In this document: positions 36,978 to 45,439 of the stretch, piece by piece
Layout of the letters: every line of letters begins with the position of its first letter
Numbering within the stretch: the first letter of the stretch is position 1
Assembly: GCA_019636095.1 (NCBI GenBank)
Contig: JAHBYF010000001.1
Span: 62,001 to 126,000, forward strand
Origin: Hyphomonadaceae bacterium
GTDB taxonomy: Bacteria; Pseudomonadota; Alphaproteobacteria; Caulobacterales; Aquidulcibacteraceae
Length of the DNA: 64,000 nucleotides
Reading direction: 5' to 3'
Program-made: the position numbers and the translations under genes
Notes under the pieces: model-generated
What the model was told of the DNA's origin: nothing
Seen by the model: the letters and a program-made list of their open reading frames with translations, nothing else
The model's database searches: none

Positions 36978-37568
36978 ATGCCCCGTCTCAGCGGCCGATT
37001 GGTTGTTGCTTCCCATAATCCGGGAAAAGTCCATGAAATTGCAGCGCTGTTGGGGCCGCTTGGGCTGGCGCCAGTTTCGGCCGGCGAACTCGGTCTACCG
37101 GAGCCCGAGGAGACTGAGACCACCTTCATCGGCAATGCGGCTCTGAAAGCGTGCGCCGCGGCCAAAGCATCCGGTCTACCTGCGCTTGCCGACGATTCCG
37201 GTTTGGAAGTGTTCGCGATCGACGGCGACCCTGGCGTCTACTCCGCGCGTTGGGCCGGACCGAAAAAGGATTTCGGCGCGGCGATGCAGCGGGTGTGGGA
37301 GTCGTTGAGCGCTAGCGGCAAAGATCGCAGCGCGCGCTTTGTGTGCGCGCTGGCGCTCGCGCAGCCGGATGGCAGCGTCGAGAGCTTTGAGGGTGAAGCG
37401 CGTGGCACAATCGTTTGGCCGCCACGCGGCGACAAGGGCTTCGGCTACGATCCCATTTTTCAACCGCTCGGTCTCGATCGAACCTTTGGCGAAATGACGC
37501 ACGAAGAAAAACTGCCGCTGACGCACCGCGCGCGCGCATTCGAAAAGCTAGTTGCATCGCTCAGATGA
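36978..37568 (+). CDS. rdgB: RdgB/HAM1 non-canonical purine NTP pyrophosphatase
   Basis: RdgB hydrolyses dITP, XTP and ITP to monophosphates and so keeps damaged purines out of DNA. The 196 aa product has [14 protein letters not shown] at the start, the [22 protein letters not shown] motif with the catalytic Asp, and [10 protein letters not shown] followed by [10 protein letters not shown]. Start ATG 36978 is the family start; an upstream in-frame ATG runs through the operator region. Its stop overlaps hemW (ATGA). Confidence 0.96.
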   Translation: MPRLSGRLVVASHNPGKVHEIAALLGPLGLAPVSAGELGLPEPEETETTFIGNAALKACAAAKASGLPALADDSGLEVFAIDGDPGVYSARWAGPKKDFGAAMQRVWESLSASGKDRSARFVCALALAQPDGSVESFEGEARGTIVWPPRGDKGFGYDPIFQPLGLDRTFGEMTHEEKLPLTHRARAFEKLVASLR

Positions 37569-38698
37569 GTGACACAGGCATCTACGTTCACTGGCCGTAT
37601 TGCGGCGCGATTTGTCCGTACTGCGATTTCAACGTCTATCGCGCGCGCGGCGCCGACAATGCGCCGGTAATAGATGCGATTGAGGCCGATCTTGAAGCGC
37701 ACGCACAGCGTCTTGGGCGCCGCGAAGTGGTTAGTCTCTTCCTCGGGGGAGGGACGCCGTCTTTGCTTTATGGCGAGGAGATTGAACGCCTCATCGGCGC
37801 TGCAAGCCGTTCGTTCAGACTTGCGGCAGACTGCGAGATCACGCTCGAATGCAATCCCGAGGATGCACATCTTTTCGCCGAGCACGCCGTAGCGGGCGTC
37901 AATCGCTTTTCCGTCGGCGCACAAGCATTTGATGACGCCTCGCTGCGTGCGCTAGGGCGCAAGCACGATGCAGCTGCTTCGCTTGGAGCGGTGGAAGCTG
38001 CGGCTAAGACGGGCAAGCGTGTTTCTCTGGATCTTATCTATGCCCGCGAAGGGCAGAGCGTGGAAGATTGGCGTACCGAACTCCGGCAAGCGTTGACTTT
38101 GCCGATCGAGCACGCGTCGCTTTACCAACTGACCATCGAGCCCGGAACGGCGTTCGCGCGCCGTGTTGATCGGCGCCAGTTGACTCCGCCCGGCGATGAG
38201 CTTTCCGCGAGACTGTATGAGGCGACCCAGGAGGTCTGCGATGCCGCGGGGTTTCCTGCATACGAGATCTCAAATCATGCGCGCGCGTACGCTGCTCGCT
38301 CGCGACACAATGCTCTTTACTGGCGCAGTGACGATTGGATCGGCGTGGGCCCTGGCGCGCACGGGCGCCTTACCCACGAGGGTGCGCGGATCGCGACCGA
38401 GGCGCAGCACCGGCCTGCGGATTACATCAAAGCTGTGAAAGAAAGCGGGTTGGGTTGGCGCAGCGAAGCGCGCCTCACGCCGAAGGAAGCGGCGGATGAA
38501 GTCTTGCTTATGGGGCTGCGCGTAGAGGAGGGCGTCGAACGTGCGCGCGTCGAGGCCTTGCGCGGATCGCCCCTAGACGGCGAAGCGCTCGCCTGGCTGC
38601 TCGCGCAGAATCTTGTTGCGCAAAAGAACGGCCGCATCTGTTTGACGCGCAGCGGCCGTCTGCTCTCGAACAGAATTGTCGCTGAACTCGCTTCTTAA
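37565..38698 (+). CDS. hemW: HemW, radical SAM haem chaperone-like protein
   Basis: HemW is a CPO-III-like radical SAM protein now viewed as a haem chaperone. The 377 aa product has the cluster motif C13-GAI-C17-PY-C20, then [20 protein letters not shown], and [14 protein letters not shown], and ends in the HemW C-terminal domain. The ATG overlaps the rdgB stop, so the two are coupled. Its stop overlaps that of the LpoA-like gene on the other strand in TTAA. It is often misannotated as coproporphyrinogen III oxidase. Confidence 0.95.
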   Translation: MSDTGIYVHWPYCGAICPYCDFNVYRARGADNAPVIDAIEADLEAHAQRLGRREVVSLFLGGGTPSLLYGEEIERLIGAASRSFRLAADCEITLECNPEDAHLFAEHAVAGVNRFSVGAQAFDDASLRALGRKHDAAASLGAVEAAAKTGKRVSLDLIYAREGQSVEDWRTELRQALTLPIEHASLYQLTIEPGTAFARRVDRRQLTPPGDELSARLYEATQEVCDAAGFPAYEISNHARAYAARSRHNALYWRSDDWIGVGPGAHGRLTHEGARIATEAQHRPADYIKAVKESGLGWRSEARLTPKEAADEVLLMGLRVEEGVERARVEALRGSPLDGEALAWLLAQNLVAQKNGRICLTRSGRLLSNRIVAELAS

Positions 38699-39939
38699 GT
38701 CCCGCTGTTGCGGAAGCGGCGAGGCGCGGCGTCAAGCACCGCGCTGGTGCTTTGGCGTACTTCCATGATCGCGAGGCCGCGCTCGATCGCTCCGTTCGCG
38801 CTGAAACGGAAAAGCCCGTCCGAGCCGGCGAATCCTTCGCGATTTTCGATGGCGCTGCGCGAAATGCCAGTTGCGCCGCGCTCGCGCGACAACAGGGCCG
38901 CGAGCGCGACGGCGTCATAGCCCAAGCTCGAGAGCCGCGTAGGCGACTCACCGAATGCGGCGCGGTAGCGGCTCTCAAAATCCACGCGCGCGCCCGGATC
39001 CGGCGCGACGTACCAGCCACCGGCAAGCGAAGGTTCACGTTCGGCTTCGCCGGCCCAAACGCTTGTGCCCATGAAGCGCGTCTGATGGGTGTCGACACCG
39101 GCTTGAACCAAGGCTGTGCCAATGGCGCGAAGCGGCGAGCCGCTTTCTGCGATGATGATACCCTGCGGCCGCGTGCCTTGCGCCACGGCGCGCGCTGCGG
39201 CGGCGGCGTCAGAATCGGTGCGGCTGTAGAGCTGAACTGTCACCACCGTGACACCGCGCGTTTGGGCTTCCGCGCGGAGCGCGCTCTCAACGCGGCGGCC
39301 ATAATCATTTGCCGGCGCTAGCAACGAGATCGTGCGAATGTTTTGCGACGCGGCGTACGATACCAAACGTGAGACTTCGTCCTCAAGCTGGAAGCTCAGC
39401 AGATAAACGCCATTGCCGCCCACCATCCGGTCAGACGAAAAGCCGATGACCGGTATGTTTTGCACCGAGGCGGCGCTGCCGGCGCCGCTGACGCCCTCGC
39501 GCAGCACTGGGCCGACGATGATGTCGGCGCCGTCGCTAATTAGCGCGCGCGCTGCAGCGTTGGCGGAAGCCTCGGTCGAGCCGGCGTCGCGCGGAATGAG
39601 CAACGTGTTCTCATTTCCGAGTTCAAACAGTGCGAGTTCGGCGGCGTTGTAGAGCGCGGAGGCGTCTTGCGGCCGCAGCGAGAAGGGAAGCAGAAGTCCG
39701 ACGCGAACGATGTTTCGGCCGCGCATGAACGGCGGGGTCACCCCTTCGTTGGTTTGAACCTGCTGGTTCGGTGGCGGGGTCGTAACCGGGCCAGGGCCGG
39801 GAGCGGGCGCGGGTCCCGGGGATGGCCCTGGGCTGGGCGCCGTGGCGCACGCGGCCATCAAAGCCGCAAAGCTGATCGCAACGGCCGTCTTCAGGCTTGG
39901 CGCGGAGAGCGTCCGCGCCGATGATTTGGCGGCAGTCAT
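38695..39939 (-). CDS. penicillin-binding protein activator (LpoA-like) lipoprotein
   Basis: The 414 aa product has a lipoprotein signal (lipobox LMAAC near residue 30), a Pro/Gly-rich linker (about 34-60) and a periplasmic-binding-protein fold of the Leu/Ile/Val type (IVRVGLLLPFSLRPQ, ADIIVGPVLREGVS, IPVIGFSSD, FMGTSVW). This matches the LppC/LpoA family that activates peptidoglycan synthases. It is divergent from rsmI; the start codons share the tetranucleotide CATG (39937-39940), so no intergenic DNA separates them. Related genomes also place lpoA-like genes beside rsmI. Confidence 0.87.
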   Translation of the reverse strand: MTAAKSSARTLSAPSLKTAVAISFAALMAACATAPSPGPSPGPAPAPGPGPVTTPPPNQQVQTNEGVTPPFMRGRNIVRVGLLLPFSLRPQDASALYNAAELALFELGNENTLLIPRDAGSTEASANAAARALISDGADIIVGPVLREGVSGAGSAASVQNIPVIGFSSDRMVGGNGVYLLSFQLEDEVSRLVSYAASQNIRTISLLAPANDYGRRVESALRAEAQTRGVTVVTVQLYSRTDSDAAAAARAVAQGTRPQGIIIAESGSPLRAIGTALVQAGVDTHQTRFMGTSVWAGEAEREPSLAGGWYVAPDPGARVDFESRYRAAFGESPTRLSSLGYDAVALAALLSRERGATGISRSAIENREGFAGSDGLFRFSANGAIERGLAIMEVRQSTSAVLDAAPRRFRNSGT

Positions 39940-40837
39940 GAAAAACCCTTCGTCGAACTCTGAGAATTCGCGCGAACGTATCGGCGCCCGCGAAGCCAGT
40001 CCACCGCTGGAAGCGGGCCTTTATGTGGTGGCGACGCCGATCGGGAACCTCCGCGACATCACATTGAGAGCGCTCGATATTTTGGCGACCGCGAGCCGCG
40101 TCTATGCAGAAGACACGCGCGTGGCGATGAAGCTCATGGATGCGTATGGCTTGAAGCCGAGGCTCGGCGCCTATCACGAGCACAATGCTGAGGCGATGCG
40201 GGAGACGATCCTCGATGCGCTGGAGAAGGGGGAAAGCGTCGTGCTGATTTCTGACGCTGGGACGCCACTCATCTCAGATCCGGGCTTCAAACTAGCGCGC
40301 GCTGTGATCGACGCTGGGCATAGGGTGTTTCCAATCCCCGGGGCGTCAGCTTTGCTTGCTGGTCTCGTTGTTTCCGGGCTTCCGACCGACCGCTTTTTGT
40401 TCGCGGGCTTTCTACCGCCGAAGCAGGGCGCGCGGCGCGCAGCACTCGGCGACGTGGCGGATACAGAGGCCACTTTGATCTTCTATGAGACCGGCCCGCG
40501 TTTGGCGGAGTCCTTAGCGGATATGGCCGAGGTGCTCGGTGGGCGCCCAGCAGTTGTGGCGCGCGAGCTGACTAAGATGTTCGAGGAAGCGCGCCGAGCC
40601 CCTCTTGGCGAACTCGCGGCGCACTACGCCGAGTCCGGCGGCCCCAAGGGCGAAATCGTTGTTGTGATCGGGCCACCCGAAGCGAAGGGCGAGGTGAGTG
40701 ACGACGTGCTCGACACTTTCCTTTTGCGCGCTCTTTCGCGCGGCGTGAAGGAAGCCGCAAGCGAAGCGGCGCGTGATCTCGGCGTACCGCGGAAGCGTGC
40801 CTATCAACGCGCGCTCGAACTCAAGGATCGCCCGTGA
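39938..40837 (+). CDS. rsmI: 16S rRNA (cytidine(1402)-2'-O)-methyltransferase
   Basis: RsmI methylates the ribose of C1402 in 16S rRNA. The 299 aa product has a polar N-terminal extension (about 1-22), then LYVVATPIGNLRDITLRAL, LISDAGTPLISDPG and FPIPGASALLAGLVVSGL, and ends with a helix-rich tail. The start taken is the ATG at 39938, which overlaps the divergent start of the LpoA-like gene; the extension could also reflect a later start. The stop overlaps yraN (GTGA). Confidence 0.95.
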   Translation: MKNPSSNSENSRERIGAREASPPLEAGLYVVATPIGNLRDITLRALDILATASRVYAEDTRVAMKLMDAYGLKPRLGAYHEHNAEAMRETILDALEKGESVVLISDAGTPLISDPGFKLARAVIDAGHRVFPIPGASALLAGLVVSGLPTDRFLFAGFLPPKQGARRAALGDVADTEATLIFYETGPRLAESLADMAEVLGGRPAVVARELTKMFEEARRAPLGELAAHYAESGGPKGEIVVVIGPPEAKGEVSDDVLDTFLLRALSRGVKEAASEAARDLGVPRKRAYQRALELKDRP

Positions 40838-41199
40838 AGCGCCAGCAAGCTGAGCGTCGCGGACGCACGGCAGAGTGGATCGCGATGGCGTATCTGATGT
40901 GCAAAGGCTATCGAATCCTAGGACACCGCCTGCGCACGCCCTATGGCGAAGTTGACGTTGCGGCTTGGAAAGATGGTGTTCTCGTCATAGCGGAAGTGAA
41001 GGCTCGCGCCACCTACGAGGCCGGCGCGTATGCAGTCACGCCAATGGCGCAACAGCGGATTGCACGCGCAGCACAGGCGCTCGCAGGCCGTTGGCGGATC
41101 ACATCTGCGCCAATCCGCTTCGATTTGTTAGTGGTTGGTTCAGGTCTGTTGCCAAGGCATGAACGCAACGCTTGGTACGATGAGCGTTCACGCATCTGA
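40834..41199 (+). CDS. YraN family protein (UPF0102)
   Basis: The 121 aa product belongs to the restriction-endonuclease-like UPF0102 family. It has the opening RGRTAEWIAMAYLMCKGYRIL and the catalytic-like pattern PYGEVDVAAWKDGVLVIAEVKAR, with the Asp and ExK residues of the fold. No nuclease activity is established for most members. It starts with GTG at 40834 overlapping the rsmI stop, as is usual for rsmI-yraN pairs. The sequence departs slightly from typical length (about 120). Confidence 0.9.
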   Translation: MKRQQAERRGRTAEWIAMAYLMCKGYRILGHRLRTPYGEVDVAAWKDGVLVIAEVKARATYEAGAYAVTPMAQQRIARAAQALAGRWRITSAPIRFDLLVVGSGLLPRHERNAWYDERSRI

Positions 41200-41243
41200 T
41201 CTTAAGCGTGCCGAAACGATCCAGGCGCACAATCTCGTCCGCT

Positions 41244-41915
41244 ATGCGCATATTCTCCATCATCGTGGCCGTCGCAGCTGCTTCGTTTTGTGTCAGCGGA
41301 TGCGTCACCGCAGCCATCGGCACTGCCGCAAGTATCGGCGTCTTCGCCGCCCAGGACCGCACAATTGGCGAGGGCATTGACGATGCTGCCGCGTCGCAGC
41401 AGGTCAAGATGCATTTGATGGCGGCTGATCGAGCTGCCTTCCAAGAGGTTGATGTCGAGGTCGCCAATCGCAATGTGCTGCTCTCGGGGACAGCGCCGAC
41501 AGCCGAACATCGACAAGCGGCTGAGACCATCGCGCGCAGCGTGCGTATCGTTGATCACGTCTACAACGAAATCGTTATTGGCGAACCCTCAAGCTTGACG
41601 CGCAGCGCGCAAGACGAACTGATCACCGCGCAAATTCGCGCGCGACTGGCTGCGAGCCCGTCGGTGCACGCGATCAACATCAATATCGAAACCTTCCACG
41701 GCAACGTGTATCTAATGGGCCTCGCGCGCACGCAGAACGAACTTGAACGCGCGGCTGAGATCGCCAGCGTCGTGGGCGGCGTTCGCCGGGTCGTATCGTT
41801 CATGCAAGTGCGCGCGCCGGACTTGCCCTATTATGCTCAGGCGCCAACCGGGCCTGAGTATCGCGGTAGCGACGGCGTTCCTGGCGGCGATCAATTCGCT
41901 GCTGGCGGCAACTAA
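41244..41915 (+). CDS. BON domain lipoprotein (DolP/OsmY type)
   Basis: The 223 aa product has a lipoprotein signal (RIFSIIVAVAAASFCVSGC) and two BON domains (about 50-115 and 118-190), each with a conserved Gly (VEVANRNVLLSGTA and IETFHGNVYLMGLA). BON proteins bind phospholipid and DolP-like proteins act in outer-membrane integrity. I start at the ATG at 41244, which begins the signal; an upstream GTG at 41208 adds 12 residues. A Gly/Pro-rich tail follows. It is where gshB often follows yraN in relatives; gshB is absent here. Confidence 0.85.
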   Translation: MRIFSIIVAVAAASFCVSGCVTAAIGTAASIGVFAAQDRTIGEGIDDAAASQQVKMHLMAADRAAFQEVDVEVANRNVLLSGTAPTAEHRQAAETIARSVRIVDHVYNEIVIGEPSSLTRSAQDELITAQIRARLAASPSVHAININIETFHGNVYLMGLARTQNELERAAEIASVVGGVRRVVSFMQVRAPDLPYYAQAPTGPEYRGSDGVPGGDQFAAGGN

Positions 41916-42056
41916 TTTTCTCTTAAATGCTCGCGATTTGGATGGCGTCCACGCACGCCTGGGGTTAACTTCGACCCGTCGCTTCGCGCAGAGCGTGATC
42001 GCGTTCGATTTTTGTTGCCTGTTTGTTCTAAGTTTGTACATTATCCCGTGCTCGCT

Positions 42057-42065
42057 TGTGGATAA
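42057..42065 (-). promoter_or_regulatory. perfect DnaA-box 9-mer upstream of comM
   Basis: The plus strand reads TGTGGATAA, the exact reverse complement of TTATCCACA. It lies 12 bp upstream of the comM start, in a 162 bp gap after the BON gene. It is the only perfect 9-mer I noticed in the window's intergenic DNA. It could be a chance match, or a DnaA-regulated site. Confidence 0.4.
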
Positions 42066-42077
42066 AGGGCGGCCGCG

Positions 42078-43601
42078 ATGCAGACCTGCGCCAACGCAAT
42101 CACAGTAGCTTTCGCCGGACTCGAAGCGCGCCGCGTTGAAGTCCAGGTGCAGCTGACCGGCGGCACGCCCGGCATTGTGATTGTCGGCCTCGGGGACAAG
42201 GCGGTTTCGGAATCGCGTGAGCGCGTGCGCGCCGCCTTCGCTTCGATTGGTCTCGCGATTCCTGCGGGTCGCTTGGTTGTAAATCTTGCGCCCGCCGATA
42301 TGCCGAAAGAGGGCACGCACTACGATCTGCCGATTGCGCTCGCGATGATGGCGGCGATCGGGGCGCTGCCGCACGACGCTCTGGACGGCGTTGTCTGCTT
42401 TGGCGAAGTCGGTCTTGATGGCTCGCTCGCGCCCGCGCCCGGCGCGCTTCCGGCGGCGATGGCCGCGCATTCTATGGATGCCGCACTCATTTGTCCCGAG
42501 GCTTGCGGCCCGGAGGCGGCGTGGGCGGGTGGCGAGGTGATCGCAGCGCCGTCACTGCTCTCGCTGGTCAACCACTTCCGTGGCGGCGCCTCGATCAAGG
42601 CGCCCGAGCGAGGCGATCTTATTTCCGCTGCAAGCGCGCCCGATCTGCGTGACGTGCGCGGCCAGGAACAAGCCAAACGCGCGCTCGAAATCGCTGCGGC
42701 TGGTGCGCATAACATTCTCTTCGTTGGCCCTCTGGGCGCCGGAAAATCGATGCTGGCTCAGCGTTTGCCCGGATTGTTGCCGCCGCTTTCGTCGGAAGAA
42801 TTGCTCGAAGTTTCGATGCTGCATTCGGTGGCGGGTCTGCTTGAACGCGGCCGGCTAACACGGACGCGGCCGTTCCGCGCCCCGCACCATTCAGCATCCA
42901 TGGCGGCATTGGTCGGCGGAGGTTTGCGGGCGAAGCCGGGAGAAATAAGCCTTGCTCACCAAGGTGTGCTTTTCCTTGATGAGTTGCCGGAGTTCTCGAT
43001 GCAAGCGCTTGATGCGTTGCGCCAGCCGCTCGAAACGGGCCAGGTTCTGATTGCGCGCGCCAACCATCACGTCACTTACCCGGCGCGCATTCTTCTTGCT
43101 GCGGCGATGAACCCATGCCGCTGCGGCGGTGGGCCCGGAGCGGGTGCGTGCCGCCGTGGCCCGCGCTGCGCAATCGATTATCAAGCACGGCTCTCCGGCC
43201 CGCTGCTTGATCGCATCGACATCCAGCTTGATGTGCCGCCTGTCACCGCTGCCGACCTTGCACTGCCGCCACCGGTTGAAGGTACGGCGGAAGCAGCCGC
43301 CCGAGTCGGTAGAGCCCGAGAGGCCCAATCGGCTCGCAACGCTGGAGTAAATGCGACGCTCGATCTTGAATCGCTTGAACGTGTGGCGGCGCCTGATGCG
43401 CCGGGCGCGGCGCTCTTGGCGAAGGCCGCAGAGTCGCTTGCTCTCTCCGCGCGCGCCTATCACCGGACGCTGAAGGTTGCGCGGACGATTGCCGACCTCG
43501 ATGGTTCGGAGACGGTCCGGCGCATTCATATTGCCGAAGCTCTCAGTCTGAAACGGCAATGGGCGACGCCGGACACTGCCTCATTTGCTAGGGTTTCTTA
43601 A
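42078..43601 (+). CDS. comM: ComM/YifB family Mg-chelatase-like AAA+ ATPase
   Basis: ComM-type helicases promote branch migration during natural transformation and homologous recombination. The 507 aa product has an N-terminal Lon-like domain (GIVIVGLGDKAVSESRERV), Walker A GPLGAGKS (217-224), Walker B GVLFLDELPEF, and a cysteine cluster CRCGGGPGAGACRRGPRC. The usual second residue of Walker A (Pro) is Leu here and Thr is Ser, both tolerable. A perfect DnaA box sits just upstream of the start. It is transcribed toward the histidine kinase gene 23 bp later. Confidence 0.93.
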   Translation: MQTCANAITVAFAGLEARRVEVQVQLTGGTPGIVIVGLGDKAVSESRERVRAAFASIGLAIPAGRLVVNLAPADMPKEGTHYDLPIALAMMAAIGALPHDALDGVVCFGEVGLDGSLAPAPGALPAAMAAHSMDAALICPEACGPEAAWAGGEVIAAPSLLSLVNHFRGGASIKAPERGDLISAASAPDLRDVRGQEQAKRALEIAAAGAHNILFVGPLGAGKSMLAQRLPGLLPPLSSEELLEVSMLHSVAGLLERGRLTRTRPFRAPHHSASMAALVGGGLRAKPGEISLAHQGVLFLDELPEFSMQALDALRQPLETGQVLIARANHHVTYPARILLAAAMNPCRCGGGPGAGACRRGPRCAIDYQARLSGPLLDRIDIQLDVPPVTAADLALPPPVEGTAEAAARVGRAREAQSARNAGVNATLDLESLERVAAPDAPGAALLAKAAESLALSARAYHRTLKVARTIADLDGSETVRRIHIAEALSLKRQWATPDTASFARVS

Positions 43602-43624
43602 CCGCCGCAGCTTCTGATCGGGTC

Positions 43625-45421
43625 ATGGCCCTGCCGGCGGCGACACATGCTTTCGATGCTTTCGACGCATTGCCCGATCCAGTCGCGATCCTCGCGGCGG
43701 ACGGCGCTCTGTTGCGCGCCAATCCCGCGTTTCGCGCAACTTTTAGGCACTGGGTCGGTCCGCAGCGTCCGCCTTGGGGAAGGGCGCCGACGCCTGAGTT
43801 CGTGAACGGCGAACGCCGCTTTGATGCGCCGGCACCTGATGGACGTCAGTTCGAATGGGCTGAGCGTCAACTCGGCGACGGCGCTCGTCTTGTCATTGCG
43901 CGCGATATCACCCGCCATGTTCGCGCCGCCGAGGACGCGCTGCGCGCCAAGACGACCTTGTTCGCGACGCTCACGCACGAGTTGCGCACGCCCCTCAATG
44001 GTATTCTGGGGATGGCGGGCCTACTCGAAATGAGCAAGCTCGAGCCCAACGCGCAAAGTTATGTCTGCGCCATAAAACAGTCCGGCGAACTGCTTCTTGA
44101 ACTCATCACTGAAATTCTCGACTACTCCCGCCTCGAAGCGGGGCGCGTCGAGTTGGAGACGGCGCCGTTTGATCCCGAAGCGACCATGCAAAGTGTGGCC
44201 GAGCTGCTCTCGCCACGTGCCCGCGACAAGAACTTGGAAATCGCGGTCAGCGTGCGCAGCGATGCGCCAACGCGCGTCGTCGGCGATGACGGGCGGCTCC
44301 GTCAGATCCTTTTCAACCTCGCTGGCAATGCGGTGAAGTTCACTGAGAGCGGCGGCGTTGTCATTGAAATGGCGCCGCGGCCGAATGGAAGGTTACGCTT
44401 CAACGTGCGCGATACTGGGCCGGGCGTCGCGCCGGAAAAGCAGGCGCTCATTTTTGAAGAATTCACCCAAGCCGACGCTGGAGTAAATCGCAGACACGGC
44501 GGAGCGGGGCTTGGTCTTGCGATCGTGAAGAAGCTTGCGCTTGCGATGGGCGGCGAGGTTGGGCTCGTCTCGCGCCCAGGTTTTGGAGCCAGTTTCTGGG
44601 TTGAGCTTCCACTTGCGCCGGCGCCCGAAAGTGAGCCGCCGCCATCGCTCGCGGGCGTGCGCCTCTGTGTTGTCAGTCCGTCTTTGTTGCTTAAGCAAAC
44701 GCTGCGCGCAGTCGCCGTTTCGCTTGGCGCCACGCCGGTCGAGCCGGGCGACTACGCCGATGTCGTGCTGCTCGATTGGCACGATGGCGTCGACGGTGAA
44801 GAGATCGACGCGCTTCGGCGCAACTCGCGCGCGGTAATCGCGCTGGCGCCGCAGGAGCGCCGTCAGATTATCGATGCTTGCCGTGCTGCAGGCATTGAAC
44901 ACTACACATTGAAGCCCGTGCGCCGCGGCTCTTTGGTAGAACGCGTGCGCACTGCACTCGGTGACGAGACGGCGAAGGAAAAGGAGATGAGCGAGGTCGA
45001 AGCGCCTACGCAGAGGCCGTTGCCGGGACTTCGTGTCCTTCTTGCTGAGGACAATCCCATCAACGCTCTTCTCGCGCGCACTCTGCTCACAAAAGCCGGA
45101 TGCTCAGTCACAACCGCTCAAGATGGCGAGGAGGCTGTCGCGGCCGCTTCCTCTGGGGTCTTTGACCTTATCCTTCTCGACATCCGGATGCCGAGACTCG
45201 ACGGATTTGAGGCGGCCGAGCGCATCCGCGCGGGGGGCGGGCCGTCGGCGGGCGCGCCGATGATCGCGCTGACGGCCGATGCAGGCGACGAAGAACGCGC
45301 CCACGCCGCAAGGGCAGGCATGGACGATTTCATAACCAAACCAATCGACGCCAACCGGCTGCTACAAGTCGCGGCCCGCTTTACCGAGCGTGCAAACCCC
45401 GCCACGTTCGCCACCGAATAG
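43625..45421 (+). CDS. soluble hybrid sensor histidine kinase with degenerate receiver
   Basis: The 598 aa protein has no membrane segment. Order: PAS-like sensor (about 10-95), HisKA with His118 in THELRTPLN, HATPase (about 185-330, NLAGNAVKF, DTGPGVAPEKQ, GGAGLGLAI), a receiver-like domain (343-445) lacking the acidic N-terminal pair (VVSPS) but keeping Asp in LLDWHDG and Lys in TLKPV, and a complete receiver (471-590) with Glu475-Asp476, Asp519 (LLDIRMPRLDG) and Lys572. The second receiver is the probable phospho-acceptor. The input is unknown. It follows comM by 23 bp. Confidence 0.93.
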   Translation: MALPAATHAFDAFDALPDPVAILAADGALLRANPAFRATFRHWVGPQRPPWGRAPTPEFVNGERRFDAPAPDGRQFEWAERQLGDGARLVIARDITRHVRAAEDALRAKTTLFATLTHELRTPLNGILGMAGLLEMSKLEPNAQSYVCAIKQSGELLLELITEILDYSRLEAGRVELETAPFDPEATMQSVAELLSPRARDKNLEIAVSVRSDAPTRVVGDDGRLRQILFNLAGNAVKFTESGGVVIEMAPRPNGRLRFNVRDTGPGVAPEKQALIFEEFTQADAGVNRRHGGAGLGLAIVKKLALAMGGEVGLVSRPGFGASFWVELPLAPAPESEPPPSLAGVRLCVVSPSLLLKQTLRAVAVSLGATPVEPGDYADVVLLDWHDGVDGEEIDALRRNSRAVIALAPQERRQIIDACRAAGIEHYTLKPVRRGSLVERVRTALGDETAKEKEMSEVEAPTQRPLPGLRVLLAEDNPINALLARTLLTKAGCSVTTAQDGEEAVAAASSGVFDLILLDIRMPRLDGFEAAERIRAGGGPSAGAPMIALTADAGDEERAHAARAGMDDFITKPIDANRLLQVAARFTERANPATFATE

Positions 45422-45439
45422 AGAAGCGGGAGCAGGCAT

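Noticed and set aside
44640..44950. Frameshift or broken gene in the middle of the histidine kinase, suggested by the poor receiver
   Set aside because: The frame is continuous and the domain keeps its secondary structure pattern, Asp and Lys, so it reads as a degenerate receiver rather than a damaged gene.
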